DNA from: Eretmocerus hayati
Taxonomy: Eukaryota > Arthropoda > Insecta > Hymenoptera > Aphelinidae
Reading direction: 5' to 3'
Assembly (NCBI GenBank): GCA_029851415.1
Contig: CM056742.1
Location: 87,658,748-87,722,747 of the forward strand
Length of the DNA: 64,000 nucleotides
The position numbers were made by a program, and so were the translations under genes. Numbering within the stretch: position 1 is the stretch's first letter; every line of letters begins with the position of its first letter. Of this stretch, positions 24,244 to 35,241 are shown piece after piece. A model generated the notes under the pieces. That model had not been told where the DNA came from and ran no database searches. It saw only the letters and a program-made list of their open reading frames with translations.

Positions 24244-24255
24244 GGGGGGGGGGGG
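24244..24255. repeat. homopolymer G tract
   Basis: A G-run in the left arm of the foldback element; its mirror is the C-run at about 26385-26398. A further C-run lies at about 25303-25318. Confidence 0.9.
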
Positions 24256-24439
24256 TTGGCTACTCACGGAAAATCTGACCACGTCAATCGAAAGAACGGG
24301 AAATTATACGTCGAAATATGTGTTTTTGAAATTTCCAGAACTTTGTGAAATCATTCCCAGCGGGACATACAGATTCAGACCACATTTCACCTATTTAGTC
24401 AAGACTGAGCCAAAAATCATGATTTGAATCAGGGTTTTG

Positions 24440-25300
24440 CGACTTCTGCAATAATGAGAATCATTGAAGTGTATTGTGGTGTCAATTATCTACAATTTGC
24501 ACCCAAGCAGAGCTCTGTACATTGCCGCCAAGGACTGGGAGACTCGATTTTAGCCGGGCCTCTACGATTTTTCACCTATATTCATCACAAGATAGAGATT
24601 TGAATCTGGGTTTCGCGAGTTCTGCAATAACAAAGGTCATTCGAGTGTATTGCGGTGTCAATTCCCTACAATTTGCGCCCAAGCAGAGTTCCGTTCATTG
24701 CCGCCAAGGTCCAGGAGGACCGATATTGTGATCAACGAATTCCATCACAAGATTCTTCACGATTCTTTGACTATATTGATCACGAGTAGGCCGAAAATCC
24801 CTATTTGAATCTGAGTTCCGCGAGTTCTGCAATGATGATAGTTGTTCAAGTGTATTTTCGTGTCAATTACTCGTCATTTGCGCCCAACTAGAGCTCTATA
24901 CATTGCCGCGAAGGCCCAGGAGATCCGATACCCCAAGATTTATCACGATTCTTCACCCACATTGATCACGAGTGAATGAACTATCTTAACGTGAATCTGA
25001 GTCCCTCGAGTTCTGCAAGGATTCAAGTTGTTTGAGTGGATTGTTGTGTCAAATACTCATCATTTGCACCCAAATAGAGCTGTGGTGATTGCCGCCAAGA
25101 GCCAAGAGACTCAATTTCACCCAAGTTACACGATTCTCTATCTATATGCAAGAATCAAGATTTCGGTCTCGGTTCCGTGCGTTCTGCAATGATGAAAGTC
25201 ATTTGAGTGTATTGCCGTGTCAGTTATTCATCATCCGCGCCCAAATGGAGCTCTCTACATTGCCACCAAGGGCCAGGAGAACCGATCGTCTTCGGAACTT
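24440..25300. repeat. five ~170-205-bp tandem units, mirrored at 25625-26180
   Basis: Each unit has GTGTATTG.GGTGTCAATTA, then CATTTGCGCCCAA, GAGCTCT, CATTGCCGCCAAGG and GAATCTGGGTTTCGCGAGTT. Units start near 24470, 24647, 24851, 25038 and 25208. Three mirror-image units occupy 25625-26180, so the arms differ in unit number. Confidence 0.75.
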
Positions 25301-26705
25301 CTCCCCCCCCCCCCCCCCAGTTCTCGATCGTTTGTGAGGTCGACTTATCTTGGAAATAATGTTCGCTCGTTGCTATGAATCGTCGCGTAATCTTGAGCCA
25401 TAGTTTTATCCTTAACTATATTCCAGATATGTACAATCGATTGTGAATGTATTCTCCGTGGCCATGAATGGTCATTTGGGATGAAACCCTCCGACTCCAA
25501 TGAACACTTATCTCATCTGACAAATTCTTCAAGACCATTCATCTGCAAAATTCGTCATGCATCTCATTTAGCTCTCAGTCAGTCCCTTTCCATCGTGGGC
25601 GATCGAGTCTCCCAAGCTGGGGTACTACAACCTACTCGTGATCAATGCAGGTGAAGAATCGTGATAAATCTTGGGGTATCGATTCTCCTGGGCCTTCGCG
25701 GCAATGTATAGAGCTCTATTTGGGCTCAAATGACAAGTAATTGACACGGAAATACACTTGAACAACTGTCATTATTACAGAACTAGCAGAACTCAGATTC
25801 AGATAGGGATTTTCGGCCTACTCGTGATCAATATAGTCAAAGAATCGTGAAGAATCTTGTGATGGAATTCGTTGATCACAATATCGGTCCTCCTGGACCT
25901 TGGCGGCAATGTACGGAACTCTGCTTGGGCGCAAATTGTAGGGAATTGACACCGCAATACACTCGAATGACCTTTGTTATTGCAGAACTCGCGAAACCCA
26001 GATTCAAATCTCGATCTTGTGATGAATATAGGTGAACAATCGTAGAGGCCCGGCTAAAATCGAGTCTCCCAGTCCTTGGCGACAATGTACAGAGCTCTGC
26101 TTGGGCGCAAATTGTAAGTCATTGATACCACAATACTCTTCAACGATTCTCATCATTGCAGAATTCGCAAAACCCTGATTCAAATCATGATTTTTGACTC
26201 AGTCTTGACTTAATAGGTAAAATGTGGTCTGAATCTGTAAGTCCCGCTGGGAATGATTTCACAAAGTTCTGGAAATCTTCAAAACACATATTTCGACGTA
26301 AAATTTCCCGTTCTTTCGATTGACGTGGTCAGATTTTTCGTGAATGTCCAAAACTTCCCCCAAAAACCCCAAAAACGACCAAACCCCCCCCCCCCCCCAA
26401 AATGTGAATTTCCTGAAATACTGGCAATGGTTTCCGATTTGTCGGACAGAAATCTACAATTTTGTTTATCCTCTCTTTCAGCTCAAAATGCATCCCTCCC
26501 GAGTAAAACCACTTTTTTGGTCGGCTTTCCGCACATTTCTTCATTCTGGAGGATGCCACCCTCACAGACCAATTGGAGGCATCTCGAAGGAAAAAGATTC
26601 AGAAACTAGATGTAAGAAGCTACAAAATGACCTGTTGCAGGGTCCCAAAAGCGTTCGTTTTCACGGGGCAATTAATATTGTCCCGTGGCCTTTTCTTGAT
26701 AGTCT

Positions 26706-27636
26706 ACGGCGTCACAAATTCAGGAATTCATCGATAAGCTGACGGTGAATACCACGGCCGGAACCTCCAGTGCACCTGCAGCCGCGTCATCTACTGCTCA
26801 CGAGGTCGTGCAGTTCCTGCAGTTGCCAAAGCTCGACTTGCCCAGCTTCAGCGGTGATCCTCTGCAATGGGAGGGTTTCACGGAATAGTTCGTAAGTCGT
26901 GTGCACAATGTAAAAGGTCTGTCTGGCTCTGATAAATTATCATATTGGAAATCATGTTTGAAACATGATGCTGCCGGTCTGGTAACCCATACTCCCCCCA
27001 CTGATTAAGGTTATCTTGGGGCATGAGAGGATCTTGAAACCCGCTTTGGAAATAAGCGTGTTATATCTGCACGGTGTACCGTGTATGCAAAATCTTTCCT
27101 CGTGTCCTAATATGACAGAGTCATCTCCCTCTGAATTACGACGCCTTATCAATGCATTTAAACAATCTGTTCGCGCTTTCAGAGCTCTCAAGAAGCCCGT
27201 AGCCTCCTGGGACGAAATCTCTGTTTACGTCCTCGCTCAAAAGTTAGATAGGAATACCAGGCTTTTCTGGGAGACTTCGTTGGCTGATGGCAGTGAGATT
27301 CCCTCTCTGCAGGAACTTCTCGATTATCTTGACAATCGACTCCAAGCTTTGGAATCTGCTCAATCATTTGACCCATTCCTTGGCTCCTCTGGTAATTCTA
27401 ACCCCTCCCGCGGGAAGAATTCGAATGACTCTGATAAAAATTTGGATTCGAAGCCCACTCAAAAATTCGACAAGAACAATGCTCGAGCTGGATCGAATTC
27501 CTTTGCCAGTACTCCTGCTTCCAAGAAATCGGACAAGAGAAAATCTGTATTTGTCAAATCTGTAGTGGCCCACACGCTCTCACGTATTGCGAGCAATTCA
27601 AATCTTCATCTCCAACTGCACGCAAAGAGAAGGTAG
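26706..27636 (+). pseudogene. gag: BEL gag, DUF1759-like central part
   Basis: The frame resumes after the insertion with IQEFIDKL, then LPKLDLPSFSGDPLQWEGF, the conserved start of the DUF1759 Gag domain. In-frame stops lie at 26886 (TAG), 27006 (TAA) and 27024 (TGA), where the family has Gln, Gln and Trp. Around 27100 the frame shifts by one. It then reads ELRRLINAFKQSVRAFRALK and the LLDYLDNRLQALE segment typical of BEL Gag, to about 27540. A second shift leads into the zinc-knuckle frame. It would package element RNA if intact. Confidence 0.85.
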
Positions 27637-28541
27637 TAGAACTGGACTCATGTGTAAATTGTACGAAAAATGAACATACCGACGGGTCTTGCCCCTCAAG
27701 AAGTCGTTGTTTAGCTTGTCAACAAGAACATCACACAATGACACACGAAGCTTTTCCTCCTACAAATGCAGCTTGCTTAGCTTTCTTCGCAGGAAATTCA
27801 ACTTCCAAGGCTAGCTCGCAAAGATCGGTTTTACTCGCAACTGCGAGGCTGAAAGTTGTAGCGACCAATGGTAAAAGCAAGATCGTTCGTTCCCTGCTTG
27901 ATCCTGGTTCGGACTCCTCTTTAATAGCTAAAGAGATTCCTGAATCGCTCTCCTTAGAAAACATTCCTGTCGATGTAGCTGTTTCTGGAGTTCAGAATAC
28001 CTACTCTGGCACCTCTTTTGCAGGAGTGAACTTTCATATTCAATCAATTGGCAGCACAAAATTTCCTTTGCCCGTAACTGCGTACGTGCTCCCTTCTATA
28101 GCCTCAGCAGTCCTTCAGAAACCTATTCCAATCCAGCAATGGCCGCATTTGGCTGATTTGAAGTTTTCTCATCCCAACTTCAGCAAACCCGGACCGATTG
28201 ACGTCTCACTGGGAGCTGATGTTTGTGGCCACTCATTTTTGGACGAGAGCCGGAGAGGTAATCTCAATGAACCTTGCCCTCACTTGACTCCTTTTGGCTG
28301 GGTTTTGATGAGTTGCGCAGAGCTCCAGACGAGCCATAGTTTTCATCAGATATCGAGCTCCCATGCTTGTTCTTCATTTTTCTACCAAAGATTCTGGGAT
28401 GCATCAAACGATCTTGTCGACACTCCTGAATCTGAACAATTTCTCATTCTCACTTCTCTTCCTGATCCCGAGATGCAAACCTGGCCGCACGATTGCGTCG
28501 ACTGTGATATGCGAATATTTCGGGAAATTAGAAATAAATAA
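27546..28541 (+). pseudogene. BEL zinc knuckles and aspartic protease (DUF1758-like)
   Basis: The frame opens with CICQICSGPHALTYC (a CCHC-type knuckle), then CVNCTKNEHTDGSC and CLACQQEHH, the usual BEL zinc-binding series. ATG-initiated reading begins at 27738. The protease motif LLDPGSDSSLI (about 27896-27928) has the catalytic Asp in D-x-G-S. It is followed by a DUF1758-like region with DVSLGADVCGHSF. Family members usually have D-Q/S-G-S-x-x-x-F/I. The frame ends at a TAA (28539-28541) just before LTAQLSEENQQC, where the family continues without a break. Confidence 0.85.
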
Positions 28542-29137
28542 TTGACTGCTCAGCTTTCTGAAGAAAACCAGCAGTGCGAAACTTACTTTCAAAAAACTCA
28601 CCATCGCCTAGACAATGGCTGCTACCAAGTTAGACTTCCTTTTAGTCTGAATCCTTCGAAGTACTTGATGGATGACCGAAATATGGCTATCTCTTGCCTT
28701 CGCATCAAGAAGAAAAGCCTTGCTCAAGACCCTATTTGCAGAAAAAGTTGTGAAAAATTTATGTCAGAGTACCATAAGCTCGGGCATATGGAAATCGCTG
28801 ATGATATTCCTAATTATGCATACTATATGATTCATCATAGAGTTCATCGCGCTGGTGATCTTCCTGGAAAGATTCGTGTCGTGTTCAACGCCGCTGTCAA
28901 AACTCGCTCGGGCTATTCCCTCAACGACTACTTGATGGCTGGTCCAAAACTGCCACCGGATCTCTGGATGATAATTTCTCGTTGGAGATTCTTCCCAGTT
29001 GCTTCCACGACCGGCATCGTAAGAATGTTTCGTCAAGTTCTTGTTGACCCTAAAGATATCATCTGGCTTCGCATCTTGTGGCGCGACGATGTATCTTCAG
29101 AGATCACTGATCATCTGCTCAATACTGTGGCCTATGG
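28542..29137 (+). pseudogene. BEL reverse transcriptase, N-terminal half
   Basis: Same frame as the protease, after one stop. It contains RLDNGCYQVRLPF, KIRVVFNAAVKTRSGYSLND and GIVRMFRQVLVDPKD. The position of the first catalytic Asp (family A-D-I-x-x-M-F) reads T-G-I, so a key residue is lost. The frame ends at TVAYG where the 7.7-kb element is inserted; the protein continues at 36889 with GETPSPYLALRTL. Confidence 0.9.
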
Positions 29138-29555
29138 GGGTGCCTGACCATAGCTCAAACATTCTCTCACAAACGCAAACAAGTCAAGCCGTATTTGATT
29201 ACTTTTTTATTGCTATTTTATTACCGCGATCCGAAATGTATTGCTGTAAATGCACCCGAGCAATTACTGAGCTAGCTTCAACCTGAGGCTACTCTCTCAG
29301 CGCGAATCAGCTAGGGTAGCTGAGAATCAGCTAATGACAGCTGATTTTGTCAGCGAACGTGAACGGATGCCCACTGATTGAATCAGCTAATACACAGGGT
29401 TATGAACGATGATATACACCGTTCGGGAATGTTTTTCCCTGCGCACTAGGTGTCACGTGATGAATTTTTGGCTTTGATATTCTAGAATCGTTCGTGCAGT
29501 GCACTGGGATCCATTTGATTACCCGATTCCTAAGTCCCAAGTAGTGCGTCAAAAC

Positions 29556-30294
29556 TGGGCCACCTGGATCGAAAGTGGGCAACCTGGATCGACAGTGGGC
29601 CACCTGGATCGTGAGTGAGCCACCTGTATCGAAAGTGAGCCACCTGTATCGAAAGTGGGCCACCTAGATCGAGAGTGGGCCACCTAGATCGAAAGTGGGC
29701 CACCTGGATCGAAAGTGGGCCACCTGTATCGTAGGTGGGCCACCTTGATCGAAAGTGGGCCACGTGGATCAAAAGTGAGCCACTTGGATCGAAAGTGGGC
29801 GACCTAGATCGAAAATGGGCCACCTGTATCGTAAGTGAGCCACCTAGATCGAAAGTGGGCCACCTGTATCGAAAGTGGGCCACCTGTATCGTAGGTGGGC
29901 CTCCTTGATCGAAAGTGGGTCACGTGGATCAGAAGTGAGTCACTTGGATCGAAAGTGGGCCACCTAGATAAAAAATGGGCCACCTGTATCGTAAGTGAGC
30001 CACCTGTATCGAAAGTGAGCCACCTAGATCGAAAGTGGGCCACCCGTATCGTAAGTGAGCCACCTGTATCGAGATTGGCCCATCTAGATCGAAAGTGGGC
30101 CACCTGGATCAAAAGTGGGCCACCTGGATCGAAAGTGGGCCACCTCGATCGAAAGAGGGCTGCCTGTATCGAAAGTGGGCCACCTAGATCAAGAATGGGC
30201 CACCTGGATCGAAAGTGGGCCGCCTCGATCGAAAGTGGGCCACCTAGATCGAAAGTGGGCCACCTAGATCGAAAGTGGGCCACCTAGTTCGGAA
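29556..30294. repeat. 20-bp minisatellite, about 37 units
   Basis: The consensus unit is GGGCCACCTGGATCGAAAGT. Length is held at 20 bp across the array. Variation is concentrated at the base after CACCT, at the base after GATC, and within GAAAGT. Because 20 is not a multiple of 3, long open frames on both strands (for example 29804-30283 minus) arise from the repeat and are not genes. Confidence 0.95.
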
Positions 30295-30436
30295 GAAAGA
30301 TCGATTTGAAAAGAAGTATGAATGGAATGAGGTGCATTTGCGAATTCTTGATATCCCAAATTGATTTTTATCACGTAATGAGAATAGTAGGCAAAACTAG
30401 TTGTGGAAAAGTTTGCTGAGATTCCAGCTATATTAG

Positions 30437-31029
30437 GAATATTGACTTTTGTATACCGGGCCCCTGCCTTTTGGCTCAACCCCGGTTGCCCCCATGGGCG
30501 CGGGGCAGGGATACGCCCTGCCAGCACGTCGGGTTGGAGGATGACCAACACCGAGCCAGGCTCGGTGATGGCTCAGTCCACCGCCCCGACTACCGACTTT
30601 CGGGCACGGCCCCCAGCACAAGGCCGATGCCCACCCCTCGGTGGGGGTCTTTGGGACTCTTTTAGGCTTCCTGAGAGCCCAAAGAATCCCTCGGGATGAT
30701 GGATGAGTCTTACGGGCTCGCATTGTTACCGCTCGAGGGCGATCCCAATTTGAGTCCCTAGACTCACCCACTCCCGTTTTGCCGGATGGAGATGTGCGGT
30801 CTCCTCGCTCCGGCGGGCGGTAACTGGGGCCGGAGATTCGTCGCACCCCAGGGATGAGGCGCCATGCCCCAACCCCCCTTGCGGTTTCCGGGAGAAGTCA
30901 AAGCGCCGAGCACCAATCTCGGAGCCAGTCTTCTCCCTACCGGCTTCGGGCCTAAGCCCGGGTACGGTGTCCCAGTCACTGGGGCCGGAGGGTCGTCACA
31001 CCCCAGGACATGGTGTGCCCCTTGCGGTA
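30437..31029. mobile_element. GC-rich insert with 14-bp TSD, probable non-LTR fragment
   Basis: It is flanked by TCCAGCTATATTAG at 30423-30436 and 31030-31043. The insert is much more GC-rich than its surroundings. It contains two copies of CACTGGGGCCGGAG with following CGTC(A/G)CACCCCAGG (about 30815-30860 and 30977-31010). No domain is readable in any frame. The 3' end would be the side at GTATACAAAAGTCAATATTC on the minus strand. A 5'- or internally deleted LINE or a SINE would fit. The flanking repeat is common in this neighbourhood, so the duplication could be coincidence. Confidence 0.5.
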
Positions 31030-31042
31030 TCCAGCTATATTA

Positions 31043-31471
31043 GCTGAGATTCCAGCTATGTTAGCTGACTTAATCAGCTATTACAAGCTGATATTTCAGT
31101 CGACGGTTTTTTACTGACACGAGTAGCTGCTGTAGCTGAATTTCAGCTACATTAGCTGATTTTCAGCTACAATAGCTGATTTTCAGCTACAATCACTGAT
31201 TTATAGCTGATTATATTCAGCTATATAGGGCCTGTCGTGGCACAAAATGAGTAAATATCGAACGAATACGCCTTAGTTCGTCGTGACTTGGTCTGGATAA
31301 GTCGTTAATGTGTTCATGTCGATATTAGAACCCAGATTCGTGGAGTTTTTCCACCAGAATTATCGATTGACCTGTGATCTTAGTCTCTGATGATTTGATC
31401 AGCAGTTTCACGACCCATGGGAGAAATAGCTGATATTTCAGCTATATATTAGCTGATTGATGCTGAGAGAG
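31043..31471. repeat. AGCTGATT/TCAGCTA-rich end
   Basis: The words CAGCTATATTAGCTGA and TTTCAGCTACA recur many times here and at 29300-29395. The word AGCTGA and its complement are interleaved, so the stretch is rich in small hairpins. Confidence 0.6.
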
Positions 31472-32200
31472 TAGCCCAAACATTGAGTAATAATCAACCT
31501 ATCATGATCGAGTTTGGCCCATCTTTCATTGCTTTCTTATTGCTCCAAGAATCCGTTTCGATCATATCCTTAGAGTGAATACCGACCGAGCAATTAATGT
31601 TTTGGCTAGCTTCAACCTGAAGCTAGCCCAAACATTCTCTTACAAACGCAAACAAGTTATGCCATGTTTCATTACTTTTTTATTGCTATTTTATCGCCGC
31701 AATCCGAAATTTATTGCTGCAAACCCACCCGAGCAATAATGTTTGGGCTAGCTTCAACCCGAAGCTAGCCCAAACTTTGAGTAATAATCAACCGTTCATG
31801 ATCGGGTTTAGCCTATCTTTCATTGCTTCTTCATTGCTCCAAGAATCCGTTCCGATCATCCCCTTAGAGTGAATAGCGACCGAGCAATTAATCTTTGGGC
31901 TAGCTTCAACCTGAAGCTAGCCCAAACATGGAGTAATAATCAACCGATCATGATCGGGTTTGGCTTATCTTTCATTGCTTTTTTATTGCTCCAAGAATCC
32001 GTTTTGATCATCCCCCTAGAGTGAATACCGACCGAGTGATTAATGTTTGGGCTAACTTCAACCACGAACTAGCCCAAACATTGAGTAATCATCAGCCGAT
32101 CACAATCGGGCTTGGCCTATCTTTAGTTTCTTTCTTAGTTCTCTGAGAATCCATTCCGATCATTCCTCTACAGTGAATACCAGCCGAGCAATGAGCATCT
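31472..32200. repeat. ~160-190-bp arm subrepeats, each with a 35-bp palindrome
   Basis: Units carry ATCAACCGATCATGATCGGG, TTTATTGCTCCAAGAATCC, GAGTGAATACCGACCGAGCA and then TTTGGGCTAGCTTCAACCTG/AAGCTAGCCCAAA. The last block is a near-perfect hairpin with 15-17-bp arms. Mirror-image units lie at 35700-36005 and 36440-36881. Confidence 0.8.
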
Positions 32201-33506
32201 CACTAAGATATGGATGAACCATAACGTTTTTCATGACAATTGCCATCCCTCATTTCTTCAAAACTATTAATACTCTTCACCCCTGCCTTGAAAAATAAGA
32301 GTCGTTCGTTACAGGAGTTCTTCGAGGTGCCAAATTGATCGGTCTACACAAATTTTTGATTTGGTCCCATTTTATTCTAAGTTTTCTGTACTCTTCTTCA
32401 GATTAGTCTCCAAAAGCATGAGGATGGAGTCAAAAGGGAAATTTATATTAACCAATCAATTCAGCTTCCTTCATCACACCTGAATCGACTATTTGATCAT
32501 ATTTTGAGGCTGAGGAAGGAAGTACGAATCATTTGCAAGCGCGTGTTTTTTCCGTGAAGAATAGAATGCTGGCAGAAAATTGACCAATACTCGAAAGATA
32601 CTCTTCCAGGGATGCCCTGAATCCATTTCCATCATCATTATTCACTCCTCGCAATACATGCTCGAAATTTTAAAGGATTGGTTGAAACACGCGAAAGATT
32701 TCGTATTCCTTAGGAAGCAACATTATGTAAGTTCTTTAACTTTCCTCAATTCACTAGCTTCTTCAGCAATCGGGAAAACGTTTTCTCAGAACTCTGTATC
32801 AACAAATCAATTCAACGCGTCAAGACCAATATATGAAAATGGATTCCGTTATGAAATTTGAATTAGAATATACGGATATTCCACTTACAATGGAAGAAGA
32901 TATAATATTTCACTTTCCCGACTCCTGGTACGTGGCAGATTGGAATCTTAAATTACCTTGAGGAAGCATTTTGCTTATCTCGTTCAGTAGCGTATTTGAT
33001 AAACTGTGGATAAAAGCAGACGAACAGTGCGCGAAACAGACTTTCAATTCAGTGCATCAGAATTAAGTGAATTCCGCACCGAGTTGATGAGGTTGTAGCT
33101 CGCTTTTGAGCGTTCCACATTTGACCAGAGCCGTAGCTGAGGTTTGAAACAATGACTTCGAAGCGGAGAATTTCATGGAGAGCTCATCCTTTGCAAGTTT
33201 GTAAGCGCCTAAGTATTGGGGAATCGCCAAAAATAACTTCACTTCTAGTTCAAATATGATGTTCCCTAATGATCATGAGATTATTCCACTAGAATTCAAA
33301 TGCAGGAATGATGACTGGCCCGGGTCAAGCACTGATCGGAATTTATTTGGGAAATCAGCATGTCCATAGATTTTTCCATAGAAATTGACTAATTATTCTT
33401 CACATAACAATATTAGAGCTATAACTATTGCTGTGTTTCCCGTGACCCTATCAACTGTCGGAGAAAAATCGTCCATGATGCACCATGCTCCATCTCCGCG
33501 TCTACC

Positions 33507-33595
33507 ATGTGACCACGATATTTCTGGAAAAATATGGAGGTCATTCCCATGCCCTGTGCTTGTGTATATTTTGTCAGAAATATCGTGGTCACATT
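33507..33595. repeat. 19-bp inverted repeat
   Basis: TGTGACCACGATATTTCTG at 33507 pairs with CAGAAATATCGTGGTCACA at 33577, with about 50 bases between. It lies in the non-coding interior of the 7.7-kb element. Confidence 0.7.
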
Positions 33596-33870
33596 GTACA
33601 TGAGTATGCCTTGTAATGTGCAGTAATTTTCACCTTTTCATCCCGTGACAGCTTCTCATATTCAACTACGCCAGAGAGGCGTAATATCTGCTTACTTCGA
33701 TCCGGGTTCCCGAAACTTTGTGTGAGGATGTCTTTCAGTTTGATCTTTATTAATTCATCATTCTCAAATCTTGCGACGTCTAGAACAACAATTGGTCCTG
33801 TAAAGGGAAATTCCATGAATCTACGATGATAATGAGATGAATAGACTGTGTCTGCGTTTTATTCTCTTCA

Positions 33871-34800
33871 AGAAGCATTTCAGAGAGACTTGGGCCATCT
33901 AAAAGCAGGTTTTCCTAACAATATCTATTGTTTGGTTGAGAGGAAATTTCGATACAGTCGGTTTAAAGATGATCAAACTGGATTTCTTAGTGAAAATTTT
34001 CTTCCTCCGAAAAAATCGTCATAATGTTTTATGAATAATGTTTTACGGATTTAATGAAAATTTGGTACCAACCAATCGATTCAGAATGGCGCATGAGTAA
34101 GTGTTTAGGTCATTCAAATCGAGATTAATGAGTCGTAAAGGATGAAACTAGGAAAAAATGAATATTAATGAAGATATTCTACTATTTTCTGAGTTATTTC
34201 TTTGAGGGAGTTTTTGAGAGAGATTTAGGCCATCTATACTGAGGTTTTTCGATAATATCTATCGTTTGGTTGAGACGGAATTTAGATGCAGTGGGTTTGT
34301 AAATAATTAAAATGGAGTTTCCGGTGAAAATTTTCATCTCCCGGAAGAAAACGTTTGAATAATGTTTTACGGATATTATGAAAATTTGGTACCAACCAAT
34401 CCATTCAGAATAGCGCATAAGTAAGACTTCAGGCCATTCAAATTGAATTACATCAGCCATGAAGGATGATAAGAGGAAAAAATGAATGTTAATAAAAATG
34501 TTCTACTATTCTTTGAGTTATTCTCTTGAGGACGCTTTTTAGAGCGATTTGGGTCATTTAGTATGAGATTCTTTGGATGATATCTATTGTTTGGTTGAGA
34601 TGGATTTTCGACGCAGTGGATTTGAAAAGGGTTAAAATGAGATTCTCGGTGAAATTTTTGATTTTTTCGAAAATCAAAGATCTGTGAAGATTGAATGAAA
34701 TTTCGGTATTAACCAATCGATAGATCATGCAGAAAAAAGCATAGTTCAGGTGACTCAATTTGTGGTTAGACCGTGTTAAAAAAGATATCTCTATATTATA
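33871..34800. repeat. three ~330-bp tandem units
   Basis: The phrase TATCTAT(T/C)GTTTGGTTGAGA recurs at about 33925, 34256 and 34581. It is followed by an AAAATTTTC block and GGTA.(C/T)AACCAATCGAT. The same unit family occurs at 49160-50900. Confidence 0.75.
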
Positions 34801-34988
34801 AGTTTAAATTCGAGCAATTTTGCTTAAAGAAGCCCATGGATCGAATTCGACTGGGAGCCAAAAGCTGACGAATCACTGAGCTCTCAGAAATTGGATTCTA
34901 TACAACTTGTAGAAAGCCAAAAGTTGATAAGGTGAAGAGTAAAAGAGAAAGCGTGTCCGGTATAAAACAACACACACAAACACCCACC

Positions 34989-35020
<32 letters not shown>
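34989..35020. repeat. (CA)n microsatellite
   Basis: About 15 CA units within a longer AAACAAC/CACACA stretch. Shorter CA tracts occupy the matching place at about 50280-50300 and 51120-51150. Confidence 0.95.
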
Positions 35021-35024
<4 letters not shown>

Positions 35025-35223
35025 AACACGGACAAAAGGGCGCAAAGATGAATCTCTGACAGATTGAGAAAGCCATTAGAAGGGAAAATATTACCACAAT
35101 TAATAGATTTCGGCGAAAGGAAGAAGATGGTCTAAGGATTTTTTAGATGAAAAAAATCTTGTTGAAAAGTATGTTGGTTTCGATGAAAAATTTGATCAAA
35201 TTTTCGTTGGGATGAAAACGAAA

Positions 35224-35241
35224 CTTTCTCTTTAGAGAAAG
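35224..35241. repeat. conserved small hairpin
   Basis: CTTTCTCTTTAGAGAAAG followed by CAAAA. The identical hairpin and following CAAAA occur at 51343-51360. It marks the end of the block shared by the two loci. Confidence 0.7.

Larger units (their letters stand above)
23124..26705. mobile_element. 3.6-kb foldback element inserted in BEL gag
   Basis: Both ends read CTATC(G/A)A(A)GAAA followed by GGCCACGGGACAATATTAAT, in opposite orientation. Flanks are ACGGCGCACA (23114-23123) and ACGGCGTCACA (26706-26716), an imperfect ~10-bp duplication that fits the gag codons D-T-A on the left and A-S-Q on the right. Outer arms pair at 23124-23376 with 26460-26705, then 24121-24430 with 26150-26460. Further in, the arms consist of ~170-205-bp tandem units. 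The left arm contains a nested 744-bp insertion with two tRNA-like genes. No protein is encoded. Long TIRs and a ~10-bp duplication suggest a MULE-like origin. Confidence 0.8.
29292..31471. mobile_element. 2.18-kb TA-flanked element nested in the left arm
   Basis: It is flanked by TA (29290-29291 and 31472-31473). The uninterrupted arm elsewhere reads CTGAAGCTAGCCC, so the target was GCTAGC. Ends are CTCTCTCAGC and its complement, followed by AATCAGCTA on both sides. Inside are AGCTGA-rich ends, a 20-bp minisatellite and a GC-rich insert. No transposase is present. TA duplication suggests the Tc1/mariner or another TA-targeting superfamily. Confidence 0.75.

Noticed and set aside
29530..30283. 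Long minus-strand open frames (117 and 159 codons) with repeated AHFRSRWPTFD-type text
   Set aside because: They are produced by the 20-bp minisatellite, which stays open in several frames on both strands. No start context or non-repeat coding sequence is present.
29556..30294. CRISPR-like array
   Set aside because: Units are contiguous 20-bp tandem repeats without unique spacers, in a eukaryotic transposon context.
30433..30846. 137-codon minus-strand frame in the GC-rich insert
   Set aside because: GC-rich DNA with few stops, Pro/Arg/Gly-rich content and overlapping frames on both strands; no domain.
35224..35241. Helitron 3' hairpin
   Set aside because: The hairpin is not followed by a CTRR end at the usual distance, and no Rep/helicase or TC start is seen.
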